From DATHWB01 sp035544575 (lineage in GTDB: Bacteria > Actinomycetota > Acidimicrobiia > Spongiisociales > ZC4RG35): a stretch of DNA of 15,270 nt. The notes below the pieces were generated by a model that was given only the letters and a program-made list of their open reading frames with translations, was not told the DNA's origin and did no database searches. Shown in pieces: positions 1 through 6,023 of the stretch; position 1 is the first letter of the stretch; each line of letters starts with the position of its first letter. The DNA lies in NCBI GenBank assembly GCA_035544575.1, contig DATKEC010000114.1, positions 1-15,270 of the forward strand, in the 5' to 3' direction. Made by a program: the position numbers and the translations under genes.

Positions 1-75
1 ACGGTTGGGTTGGTTGCGGCCGGGTCGGTGGCGGGCCGAAGGGATCGAGACCGCGACTGACATGCACCCAGCCGG

Positions 76-2019
76 CTACGACCGAGTCTCATCCCCGTGT
101 CGCGCAGGGACTGTCTCCGCGACCCCTCGATCCAGCGTGTGATGGGCTGGGGCTTCGACAGCCTCGGCGGGCGTGTGAACCGCGCCGGGGAATGCCAAGA
201 AGCTCAACAGAAGACCTACTGCTCCAGCCATAACGGGTGCGCCGAGCGTCATATGGATCGACCATCCGATTCCGGTGCTCGAGACTGCAATGGCGATCAG
301 GTAGACGGCGTACCACACGGCCGGGACGAGAAATGCGACGGCGCGGATGCTACCGGGGCGGGCCGGGGCCGGTCTGATCACGAATGCGATCGCGTCACCG
401 ATGATGCCGGCGACCAACGCGACACCGATGTACCAGTAGTTGTCACTGATGAGCGTCATCAGCGCTCCGCTCACCCCGATCAGCATCGTGAGCGAGCCAA
501 GGGGCAGGGGCCCATGTCTCAGGACGAGGAGGATGAAGCCGGCAATGAGGGTGGCCTGGACCAGGAGTGCGGCCACGCCGAGCACCTCCCTGGCGTGGGA
601 GTCCATCCAGAACGGAACGTGTCCGGATGCGTTGGTCGCGATCACCGACATGTCGGCTGACCAACTGGACCCGGCCCAGCCCTCGTGGACGCGCGTGTCC
701 TGGGTCAGGTTGCGGACGTCGGACCCGTCGATGCCCATCACGTAGAGGTCGAAGATCCCGTCTCGATCACTCGCGAACACGATCTCGTCGCCCTCTGGGG
801 ACCAGGCCGGGGCCACGTCTGCAGCATCGGCGGTGGTGAGAACGGTGAAGTCGGTTCCGTCGGGGCGAACCAGGGCAATGTCCAGGTTGCCGGTTACGTC
901 AGTCTGGAACGCCAGCCACTCCCCGGTTGGCGAGTACGCCGCAGCACCCTCGGACCCTGCTGCTGTGGCGGTCACGCGAACTGGGTCGCCACCCGACGGG
1001 GCAATCCGATACAAGAATGGGATCCCGTCACGATCAGAGGTGAAGACGATCTCGTCGCCGCTGGGGGACCAGGTCGGCCCCCAGTCCACTCCCTCTGATT
1101 CGGTCAGCCGTATGGCGTCGCCGCCGTCGCTCCCCACCACGAAAATGTCCACGTTGCCGTCAACGTCATCGATGAAGGCGATCTGTGAACCGTCGGGCGA
1201 CCACTCGGCGTGGTGGAAGAACCCTTCTCCCTCGTAAATGACCCTCTGACCCGAGCCGTCCGGTTCCATCACGACGAGCCGACCGGTCTCGCCCACGACC
1301 ACGCTTGCCACGATCCGGCCATCGGCCGCCAGGTCGGGCATCCACGCCTGGTCCGAGCCGTCGATAGGGATTCGGGTGTGCGTGGCTCCATCGGCTGAGA
1401 CCAACACCACGTCCGATCGCCCGGGGTCGGAGTCAGGTGCCGCCTCGGGCCAGGTGTCGATGGCGGGATGCACGTGCTGGGTGAACGCTCCGAGGATGGC
1501 CAGCCCCGTGGCCATCGCCGCCACCCACGGGAGCCAGCCAGGAAATGACGTCGGCGGGCCCTTGAACCAGGCCGACCGGACAGGACCGAAGACCATCATC
1601 ATCCCGCTGGTGCCCAGCACCAGATGGGTTGGGCTCAGGAGGGCATCGACGTTCTCCTCGATTCCGAACAGCAGATGCCACACCAGGTCGGCGAGACCCG
1701 CAACCAGGAAGAGCACCGCTCCGAGGAAGGCCAGGTCGTAGCCGCGTGGCAGACCGCCGAGCAGCGTTGTCCCGTTCCTCCTGCCTTTGAGGGCGGTTCC
1801 CAGCAGCACTCCGCCGAAGGCTCCGGCGGCCGCATACAACATCGCGTGCCAGGGAGTGAAGAACGAGTCGTCGACTCTCCCGTGGGAGTGGGCCCAAAGG
1901 TCGATGAAGAAACCGAGGCCGAGCGCGGTGGCGAGAATGCCCGTGACCACGTCGAGCCGACTCGGATTGCGCTCGGTAGAACTCGACACGGGCGGTTCGA
2001 GAGTGGACAGGGCGCCCAT
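76..2019 (-). CDS. Membrane protein with TolB/PD40-type beta-propeller between two transmembrane bundles
   Basis: This 647-aa protein has three parts. Residues about 24-182 hold five hydrophobic segments (24-44, 53-75, 94-118, 129-150, 163-182). Residues about 200-465 hold TolB/WD40-like PD40 repeats, recognisable by recurring WSPDGSQIAF, WSPSGDEIVFTSDRDG, YSPTGEWLAF and WSPEGDEIVFASDRDG blades. Residues about 476-612 hold five more hydrophobic segments, followed by a polar tail. PD40 propellers usually bind proteins or ligands; the five-segment first bundle should place this one outside the membrane, but topology is inferred. Histidines cluster in or near the first bundle (H44, H46, H59, H115, H132, H182, H184), which might bind metal or haem, but that is speculation. 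The ATG at 2019 is chosen because a TATCGT box ends six bases upstream, fitting a leaderless transcript. I do not recognise a named family for the whole protein. Confidence 0.85.
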   Translation of the reverse strand: MGALSTLEPPVSSSTERNPSRLDVVTGILATALGLGFFIDLWAHSHGRVDDSFFTPWHAMLYAAAGAFGGVLLGTALKGRRNGTTLLGGLPRGYDLAFLGAVLFLVAGLADLVWHLLFGIEENVDALLSPTHLVLGTSGMMMVFGPVRSAWFKGPPTSFPGWLPWVAAMATGLAILGAFTQHVHPAIDTWPEAAPDSDPGRSDVVLVSADGATHTRIPIDGSDQAWMPDLAADGRIVASVVVGETGRLVVMEPDGSGQRVIYEGEGFFHHAEWSPDGSQIAFIDDVDGNVDIFVVGSDGGDAIRLTESEGVDWGPTWSPSGDEIVFTSDRDGIPFLYRIAPSGGDPVRVTATAAGSEGAAAYSPTGEWLAFQTDVTGNLDIALVRPDGTDFTVLTTADAADVAPAWSPEGDEIVFASDRDGIFDLYVMGIDGSDVRNLTQDTRVHEGWAGSSWSADMSVIATNASGHVPFWMDSHAREVLGVAALLVQATLIAGFILLVLRHGPLPLGSLTMLIGVSGALMTLISDNYWYIGVALVAGIIGDAIAFVIRPAPARPGSIRAVAFLVPAVWYAVYLIAIAVSSTGIGWSIHMTLGAPVMAGAVGLLLSFLAFPGAVHTPAEAVEAPAHHTLDRGVAETVPARHGDETRS

Positions 2020-2025
2020 TCCACG

Positions 2026-2031
2026 ACGATA
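2026..2031 (-). promoter_or_regulatory. Candidate -10 box of a leaderless promoter for the beta-propeller gene
   Basis: TATCGT on the minus strand is followed by six bases and then the ATG at 2019, with no Shine-Dalgarno in between. Transcription would start at or next to the start codon. No good -35 hexamer is visible. Other gene starts in this window show the same layout. Confidence 0.4.
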
Positions 2032-2069
2032 CGCAAGCCGAAGTCCTCGCGACGGTCGAACCGCGGGCC

Positions 2070-2093
2070 AGATCGGACGTATACGTCCGATCT
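2070..2093. repeat. 24-bp perfect palindrome, operator or hairpin
   Basis: The 24 bases are a perfect inverted repeat with core CGGACGTATACGTCCG. They overlap the TAG stop of terC (2092-2094) and lie about 50 bp upstream of the beta-propeller gene start at 2019. In RNA they could form a 10-bp stem with a UAUA loop, but no U-tract follows on either strand, so a classical intrinsic terminator is unlikely. A dimeric repressor operator, or a stabilising 3' hairpin on the terC mRNA, are the alternatives. Confidence 0.6.
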
Positions 2094-3108
2094 AACCCTG
2101 GGTTGGAATGGGTGGTTCGCCGACATCGGTGGCATCGCGCCGCTCGGCCCTCAGTGAGGCGATGATGGTGACGGCGAGAACCACCGTGATGACCGTGAGA
2201 CTGGCCCAGGTGGGGAAGTGGTACCAGTCGGCGATCAGCATCTTCACCCCGACGAAGCCCAAGATCAGACCGAGCCCCAGGTTGAGGTACCGGAACCGGC
2301 CCGCCATTCCGGCCAAGACGAAGTAGAGCGCCCGCAACCCGAGAATGGCGAAGGCGTTCGATGCGAAGACGATGAACGGCTCGCGGCTCACCGCCAGGAT
2401 CGCCGGGATCGAGTCGACGGCAAACACCACGTCCGTACTCTCCACCAGGACGAGCACGGCGAACAGCGGAGTTGCCAGCAGGCGGCCACTGCGACGGGTG
2501 AAGAGCTTCTGACCGTCGTACTCGGTCGTCGAAGGCACCACCCGCCGAAACACCTTCAGCACCGGATTGTCCTCGGGGTGGATCTCTTCGTTGTCGTGTC
2601 GTGCGATCCGGAAAGCGGTGAAGATGAGGAACGCCCCGAAGACGTAGAGCACCCAGTCGAAGTTCTCGATGAGGGCGACGCCGGCGAAAATGAACGCAGC
2701 GCGCAGCACCAGCGCTCCGAAGATGCCCCAGAACAGCACGCGGTACTGATAGGCGGCAGGCACCGCGAAGTAGTTGAGGATCACCGCCCACACGAAGACG
2801 TTGTCGATCGACAGGCTCTTCTCGATCAGGTATCCGGCCAGGTATTCACCTGCCGCCCCACTGCCCTGCCACGCGAGCATGACGAACGCGAACAACAGAC
2901 CGATCGTGATCCACACCGCTGATTCGATACTCGCCTCCCGCATGCTGATCGCATGCGGCTTGCGGTGCACGATCAACAGATCTGCGAAGAGCAGGACCGC
3001 GACGCCGGCGACGAATGCCATCCAGACCCAGCCGGGGACGTCGAAGCTGGCGAAACTCGTCGTGGGGCTCTCAGCTGCGAACAGCTCGGTCATGAAGGGC
3101 GGCACCAT
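2092..3108 (-). CDS. TerC/Alx family integral membrane protein, probable Mn2+ exporter
   Basis: This is a 338-aa polytopic membrane protein of the TerC family, of usual length. The family signatures are intact: EKSLSIDNVFV at residues 96-106, ESTDVVFAVDSIPAIL at 223-238 and SNAFAILGLRALYF at 250-263. The acidic residues in these helices are thought to form the metal path. A polar cytoplasmic loop at about 170-208 separates the two halves. Many TerC/Alx proteins export Mn2+, and the gene sits behind a yybP-ykoY riboswitch, the Mn2+ sensor typical of this family, so manganese efflux is much likelier than the tellurite role in the name. The ATG at 3108 is supported by GGAG at 3115-3118, six bases upstream. 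A later Met (residue 6) lacks such a site. Confidence 0.93.
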   Translation of the reverse strand: MVPPFMTELFAAESPTTSFASFDVPGWVWMAFVAGVAVLLFADLLIVHRKPHAISMREASIESAVWITIGLLFAFVMLAWQGSGAAGEYLAGYLIEKSLSIDNVFVWAVILNYFAVPAAYQYRVLFWGIFGALVLRAAFIFAGVALIENFDWVLYVFGAFLIFTAFRIARHDNEEIHPEDNPVLKVFRRVVPSTTEYDGQKLFTRRSGRLLATPLFAVLVLVESTDVVFAVDSIPAILAVSREPFIVFASNAFAILGLRALYFVLAGMAGRFRYLNLGLGLILGFVGVKMLIADWYHFPTWASLTVITVVLAVTIIASLRAERRDATDVGEPPIPTQG

Positions 3109-3160
3109 CGATCACTCCAAGGTTCTGAGCCGGAGTCGAAAGGGTGCTTCCCGACCCGGA
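3109..3160 (-). promoter_or_regulatory. Expression platform of the terC riboswitch: alternative hairpins around the ribosome-binding site
   Basis: The terC Shine-Dalgarno segment GGAGT (3118-3114) is complementary to ACTCC (3136-3132), which would hide it. The same ACTCC lies inside the 3' arm of another hairpin, CCGGGTCG (3159-3152) with CGAC-T-CCGG (3138-3130). The two cannot coexist. GTCGG (3155-3151) can also pair with CCGAC (3182-3178) in the 3' strand of the aptamer P1 stem. This suggests a translational switch; pairings were found by eye, not by folding. Confidence 0.5.
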
Positions 3161-3175
3161 CGCTTGCGCTTTTCC

Positions 3176-3288
3176 GTGTCGGAGGTCTCGCCCATCGGTG
3201 CAACTGCACCGACCCGGGGACCGGACGCCGCTCGATCCGACGCCAGGATGACGGCCTCCCGGTGATGGGGCTACTCCCCTCCGCGACA
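3176..3288 (-). promoter_or_regulatory. yybP-ykoY manganese riboswitch aptamer
   Basis: Read on the minus strand, this leader contains GGAGGGGAGUAGCC at its 5' side and GGGCGAGACCUCC at its 3' side. They correspond to the conserved AAAGGGGAGUAGC and AGCAAGACCUUU strands of the known Lactococcus lactis yybP-ykoY aptamer. P1 pairs CGGAGG (3283-3278) with CCTCCG (3185-3180). CCCATC near the 5' strand pairs with GATGGG near the 3' strand. A hairpin CGGTGCA-GT-TGCACCG directly before the 3' conserved strand matches the position of the P4 hairpin. The aptamer lies about 70 bases upstream of a TerC-family gene, its classic partner. It should sense Mn2+. Confidence 0.9.
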
Positions 3289-3290
3289 TG

Positions 3291-3296
3291 AATGTA
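3291..3296 (-). promoter_or_regulatory. Candidate -10 box for the riboswitch-terC transcript
   Basis: TACATT on the minus strand would start transcription about seven bases later, near 3284, which coincides with the 5' strand of riboswitch P1. The -35 region is weak. The agreement between predicted start and aptamer start is the main support. Confidence 0.45.
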
Positions 3297-3328
3297 GCCA
3301 GACGCAGGAGTTGGGGAACTGAGAGACG

Positions 3329-4105
3329 TCAATCCTCGTCGTCAGAGCACGCAACCAGGCAGTCACAGGCCACCGACCTGACGACGGCCGAGGCGGTCGA
3401 TCCGAGCCGGAGGCGCTTCCAACCGGTGAGACCCCGCGTGCCGAGGATCACCAGGTCGGCGGCTGTTTCGTCGACCAAGCGAAGGATGACCTCGGTGGGT
3501 CTTCCCTTCGCACTCGTCGTCGTCACTGACGCGACGTGTGGCTCGAGCAGGTCGTGTGCCCGGGAGGCGGCGTTCGGATCTGCCCGCCCGTCGTTGATCG
3601 ATGCAACCGTCACGACGCAGCGTCCCGCCAGAGGAAGCGAAGAGAAGACCGTGATCGCGCGTTCGGCATGAACGGATCCGTCGGTGCACACCATCACGTT
3701 GGTGACGGGTGCGGGACGCCGGACGATGACAATCGGCGAGGGAGGATGATGGAGGAGCCACTCCGTCGTACTCCCCGTCATCACTGCGGCGAGCTGGCCG
3801 GCCTCCTTGATCCCGAGGACGACGAGGTCGGCAGGGACGTCGGCCAGCATCGCCCTGGGGTCGGTGGAGGCAGCCAGGAACGTCACGGCCTTGGCGCCGC
3901 GAACGTTGGGCTCGCGGGTCCAGGGCGGTTCCCACGTCTCGAATCGGACCGCTTTGCCCCAGTCGATGTTGGATTCGTCCGCTGACAACACCTCGATGGT
4001 CCAGCCGGGCCAGTCGTGTGCGGTGATCCAGCGCCAGGCGCGGTCGGATGCGTCAGCTCCATCATCTCCGAAAACGAGAAGAGGGGATCGAGCCTGGTCG
4101 TTCAC
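3329..4105 (-). CDS. Universal stress protein (UspA family), two-domain
   Basis: This 258-aa protein has two Usp-like halves, about 1-130 and 134-258. The C-terminal half carries the ATP-binding signature of the UspA family: TDGS at 141-144 and G222-x2-G225-x9-G235-S236 followed by a hydrophobic VVRSVACDCLVA strand. The N-terminal half keeps the fold pattern (DLVVLG at 93-98, SPIVIVRR at 123-130) but not a complete G-x2-G-x9-G(S/T) motif, so only the second domain is likely to bind nucleotide. Such proteins help cells survive starvation, hypoxia or oxidative stress. The start is GTG at 4105, with a GAGG motif about eight bases upstream. It appears to be its own transcription unit, 166 bp from the thioesterase gene upstream and 220 bp from terC downstream, so it probably does not share the Mn2+ riboswitch. 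Confidence 0.88.
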   Translation of the reverse strand: MNDQARSPLLVFGDDGADASDRAWRWITAHDWPGWTIEVLSADESNIDWGKAVRFETWEPPWTREPNVRGAKAVTFLAASTDPRAMLADVPADLVVLGIKEAGQLAAVMTGSTTEWLLHHPPSPIVIVRRPAPVTNVMVCTDGSVHAERAITVFSSLPLAGRCVVTVASINDGRADPNAASRAHDLLEPHVASVTTTSAKGRPTEVILRLVDETAADLVILGTRGLTGWKRLRLGSTASAVVRSVACDCLVACSDDED

Positions 4106-4271
4106 GTGTGTTCCTCGCTCCTGTCACGTTGGCTGTTGGTTAGATCCTCAGACCGTGTCCGGCCGCTCGCGAGAGCCGGATGGCCCTCCCACCGTACGCC
4201 GTCATCTTGATCGAGATGAGCCTGTACCTCCGAGCACTGTCTCGCCTTCCCGCAGACCATGGCCCGGATAC

Positions 4272-4721
4272 TCAGTCCACGATCCCGGCGCCTTTCACTG
4301 TCATCAGCGTCGCGGTCATGATGGCGAGGTTTTCGGACTCACCTTCGATCCTCGCCGAGGCGTGACACACGGTCAGTGTCCGGCCCGCTCTCAGCACCTC
4401 GCCATCCACGTGATATCGCTCGCCATCGGCGGGTCGCATCAAGTTCACCTTGAACTCAACGGTGAGAACCGCGGCCTCCGGCGGCATCAGGGAAAAGGCC
4501 GCGTACCCGCACGCCGAGTCGAGCACGCCGGCCACGGCACCCGCATGCACGAAGCCGTGTTGTTGGGTGATCTCGGGACGGTGCGAAAACACCAGCTCGA
4601 TGCGTCCGGGCTCCAGGGACGCGATAGCCACACCGAGCGTCTTCATCATGGCCTGACGGTCAAAACTCTCACGGACCCGTCGGTCGAAGTCGGGATCGGC
4701 CGGGGTGAACGTCTGCTGCAT
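4272..4721 (-). CDS. PaaI-like hotdog-fold thioesterase
   Basis: This 149-aa protein is the size of a single hotdog domain. The central segment HGFVHAGAVAGVLDSACGYAA (from residue 55) is the conserved helix of the PaaI/4HBT family, with H55-G56, H59, G61 and the candidate catalytic acid D68. The later strand VEFKVNLMRPADGE (88-101) is also typical. It should hydrolyse an acyl- or aryl-CoA thioester; the substrate cannot be read from the sequence. The frame stays open upstream, but the ATG at 4721 matches the family length and the upstream translation looks non-coding. It follows the thioredoxin-like gene by 44 bp on the same strand, so it probably shares the dsbB operon. The upstream Shine-Dalgarno is weak. 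Confidence 0.83.
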   Translation of the reverse strand: MQQTFTPADPDFDRRVRESFDRQAMMKTLGVAIASLEPGRIELVFSHRPEITQQHGFVHAGAVAGVLDSACGYAAFSLMPPEAAVLTVEFKVNLMRPADGERYHVDGEVLRAGRTLTVCHASARIEGESENLAIMTATLMTVKGAGIVD

Positions 4722-4765
4722 GCGCCCACGATGCCACTTCCCGGCCGGCCCTGGCGGCCGAGAGC

Positions 4766-5347
4766 TCAGAGACCGGCCACCGTCGAGAAGAGTTGTGAGA
4801 GGGCGGCAGCATCCGGCATTTGCCCTGTGAAGCGCTGAACGACGCGCCCGTCCGAGTCGAGCACCACCCAGTACGGGAAGGCACTCAGGCCGTATGCGAT
4901 CGCTGCGGTCGAGTCTTCGTCGTCGTAGATCACCGGGAACGGGAACCCCTCGCCCTCGAGCCACACCGACGGCGGATAGTTGCCTTGTGATGGCGACGAC
5001 GATGTCGCCACCGCGATCACCTCGACGCCTGCTGGCGCCCCGTTGGTTTCGACCCAGTCCGTTATCGCCGGCACTTCCGCCTGACAGGCGGGACACCAGT
5101 GAGCGAGGAACAGGACCACCTTGGGCGTGCCTCCCGGAACCACCGAGAGTGCATCGCCGGTGATCGTCGGAGCGGTCATCCCGGCGGCGGGATCCTGGAC
5201 GCCGGCTTCGTATCGGGGGAGCGTCTCGCCGGCGATGGCGATGTCGCCGTACGCCTCGACTCCTGCCGACTCAGCCGAGAGGCCCGCGGCGATGGCCGCC
5301 ACGACGACGACTCCGGCCACGACGAATCCGATCTTCTTACCTGTCAT
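4766..5347 (-). CDS. Membrane-anchored TlpA-like thioredoxin-fold protein (CPAC active site)
   Basis: This 193-aa protein starts with an uncleaved-looking signal anchor (KK at 4-5, hydrophobic 6-25), so the thioredoxin domain faces the outside. The active site is WCPAC at residues 84-88, with the expected cis-proline at P158 in AFPYWVVLD and a C-terminal helix to 193. CxxC proteins of this type transfer electrons or disulfides to exported proteins. The ATG at 5347 overlaps the TGA of dsbB by four bases, which fixes the start and implies translational coupling. Pairing with DsbB suggests it may be the partner oxidised by DsbB, as BdbD is by BdbC in Bacillus, although its TlpA-like sequence would also fit a reductase. 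The direction of electron flow is unresolved. Confidence 0.87.
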   Translation of the reverse strand: MTGKKIGFVVAGVVVVAAIAAGLSAESAGVEAYGDIAIAGETLPRYEAGVQDPAAGMTAPTITGDALSVVPGGTPKVVLFLAHWCPACQAEVPAITDWVETNGAPAGVEVIAVATSSSPSQGNYPPSVWLEGEGFPFPVIYDDEDSTAAIAYGLSAFPYWVVLDSDGRVVQRFTGQMPDAAALSQLFSTVAGL

Positions 5348-5838
5348 TGCTTCCTCATTGCGTAGAGAACACCGACGATGGCAACGAAACCGCTCAGGGC
5401 CATGAACGGGATGGTCACGAATCCGAACTCCGTCACGTAACGGACCGCGCAGGATGGGCCGACGTCACATGATGACGCAGTCAGCAGCCATTGGTTGGCG
5501 AGATGCCAGAGCGAGATGGCGCTGCCGATCAACGCCGGCGGGACGGCGTAGCGCACCACCGAACGGTCAGACTTCAACCAACCGATGAACAGGATGACAA
5601 CCAGCGGATACATGGCGACCCGCTGGTACCAGCACAACAGGCACGGCTCGAACCGGTAGTACTCCGAGTAGAGAAGGCTGCCGGCGGTCGCTCCCGCGGC
5701 GACGAGCGCGGCGAGACCGACACCGTTGCGGAAGCCAACGCCGGCATAGGCAGCCGGTCGAAGGAGGGCGATCAGCCCAGCCGTCAGCGCGGCGAGTGCC
5801 AGCAAAGCGGCGAACCGGGAGAACGTCGTGACAGGCAT
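5344..5838 (-). CDS. DsbB/BdbC family quinone-dependent disulfide bond formation protein
   Basis: This 164-aa protein has four predicted transmembrane helices (about 7-27, 40-58, 74-88 and 137-159, with another hydrophobic stretch near 98-118). It has the two cysteine pairs of the family: C66-LL-C69 followed by WYQR at 70-73, and C124-x5-C130 in the second external loop. The C-x5-C spacing resembles BdbC of Gram-positives. It would reoxidise a thioredoxin-fold partner and pass electrons to quinone. The next gene, overlapping by four bases, encodes such a partner. The ATG at 5838 has no clear Shine-Dalgarno; a TACCGT box lies twelve bases upstream, so the leader may be only a few bases long. 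Confidence 0.9.
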   Translation of the reverse strand: MPVTTFSRFAALLALAALTAGLIALLRPAAYAGVGFRNGVGLAALVAAGATAGSLLYSEYYRFEPCLLCWYQRVAMYPLVVILFIGWLKSDRSVVRYAVPPALIGSAISLWHLANQWLLTASSCDVGPSCAVRYVTEFGFVTIPFMALSGFVAIVGVLYAMRKQ

Positions 5839-5850
5839 CGGATGGATGAA

Positions 5851-5856
5851 ACGGTA
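5851..5856 (-). promoter_or_regulatory. Candidate -10 box for the dsbB operon
   Basis: TACCGT on the minus strand lies twelve bases before the dsbB ATG, predicting a 5' leader of roughly five bases. No -35 match is visible and no Shine-Dalgarno is present, so the call rests on position and on similarity to other boxes in this window. Confidence 0.3.
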
Positions 5857-5901
5857 TCAGGGGGTATCTGTATGTACCTGGCTCGCTGGTCACATCGGTC
5901 A

Positions 5902-5915
5902 GGGTCGATCGACCC
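5902..5915. repeat. 14-bp perfect palindrome between divergent genes
   Basis: GGGTCGATCGACCC lies in the 185-bp space between dsbB (minus) and the double-module nuclease-like gene (plus). Its position between two divergent promoters suits a repressor operator. A palindrome of this size also arises by chance in GC-rich DNA, so this is tentative. Confidence 0.35.
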
Positions 5916-6011
5916 GATCCGGCGGCCCGGACCCGACGCAGCCCTTGGCTGCAAGTCAGATCGGACATGAGGCTGCGTGGGCGGATCCATCGCCATGTCA
6001 GAGGCGGTAGA

Positions 6012-6017
6012 TACGGT
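6012..6017 (+). promoter_or_regulatory. Candidate -10 box of a leaderless promoter
   Basis: TACGGT is followed by exactly six bases and then the GTG at 6024. This supports GTG 6024 as the start of the nuclease-like gene. The overlapping TAGATA (6008-6013) is an alternative box. Confidence 0.4.
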
Positions 6018-6023
6018 GGTTGC

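Noticed and set aside
1..75. Sequence downstream of the beta-propeller gene stop
   Set aside because: I find no start codon with support, hairpin with a T-tract or motif in these 75 bases.
1433..2791. Minus-strand open frame of 452 codons spanning the junction of the beta-propeller and terC genes
   Set aside because: It is a shifted frame across two recognisable membrane proteins, and its translation is arginine-rich without hydrophobic segments.
4159..4179. Hairpin CCGGC...GCCGG between the thioesterase and universal stress protein genes
   Set aside because: The stem is short and interrupted by a mismatch, and no U-tract follows on the minus strand, so I do not call a terminator.
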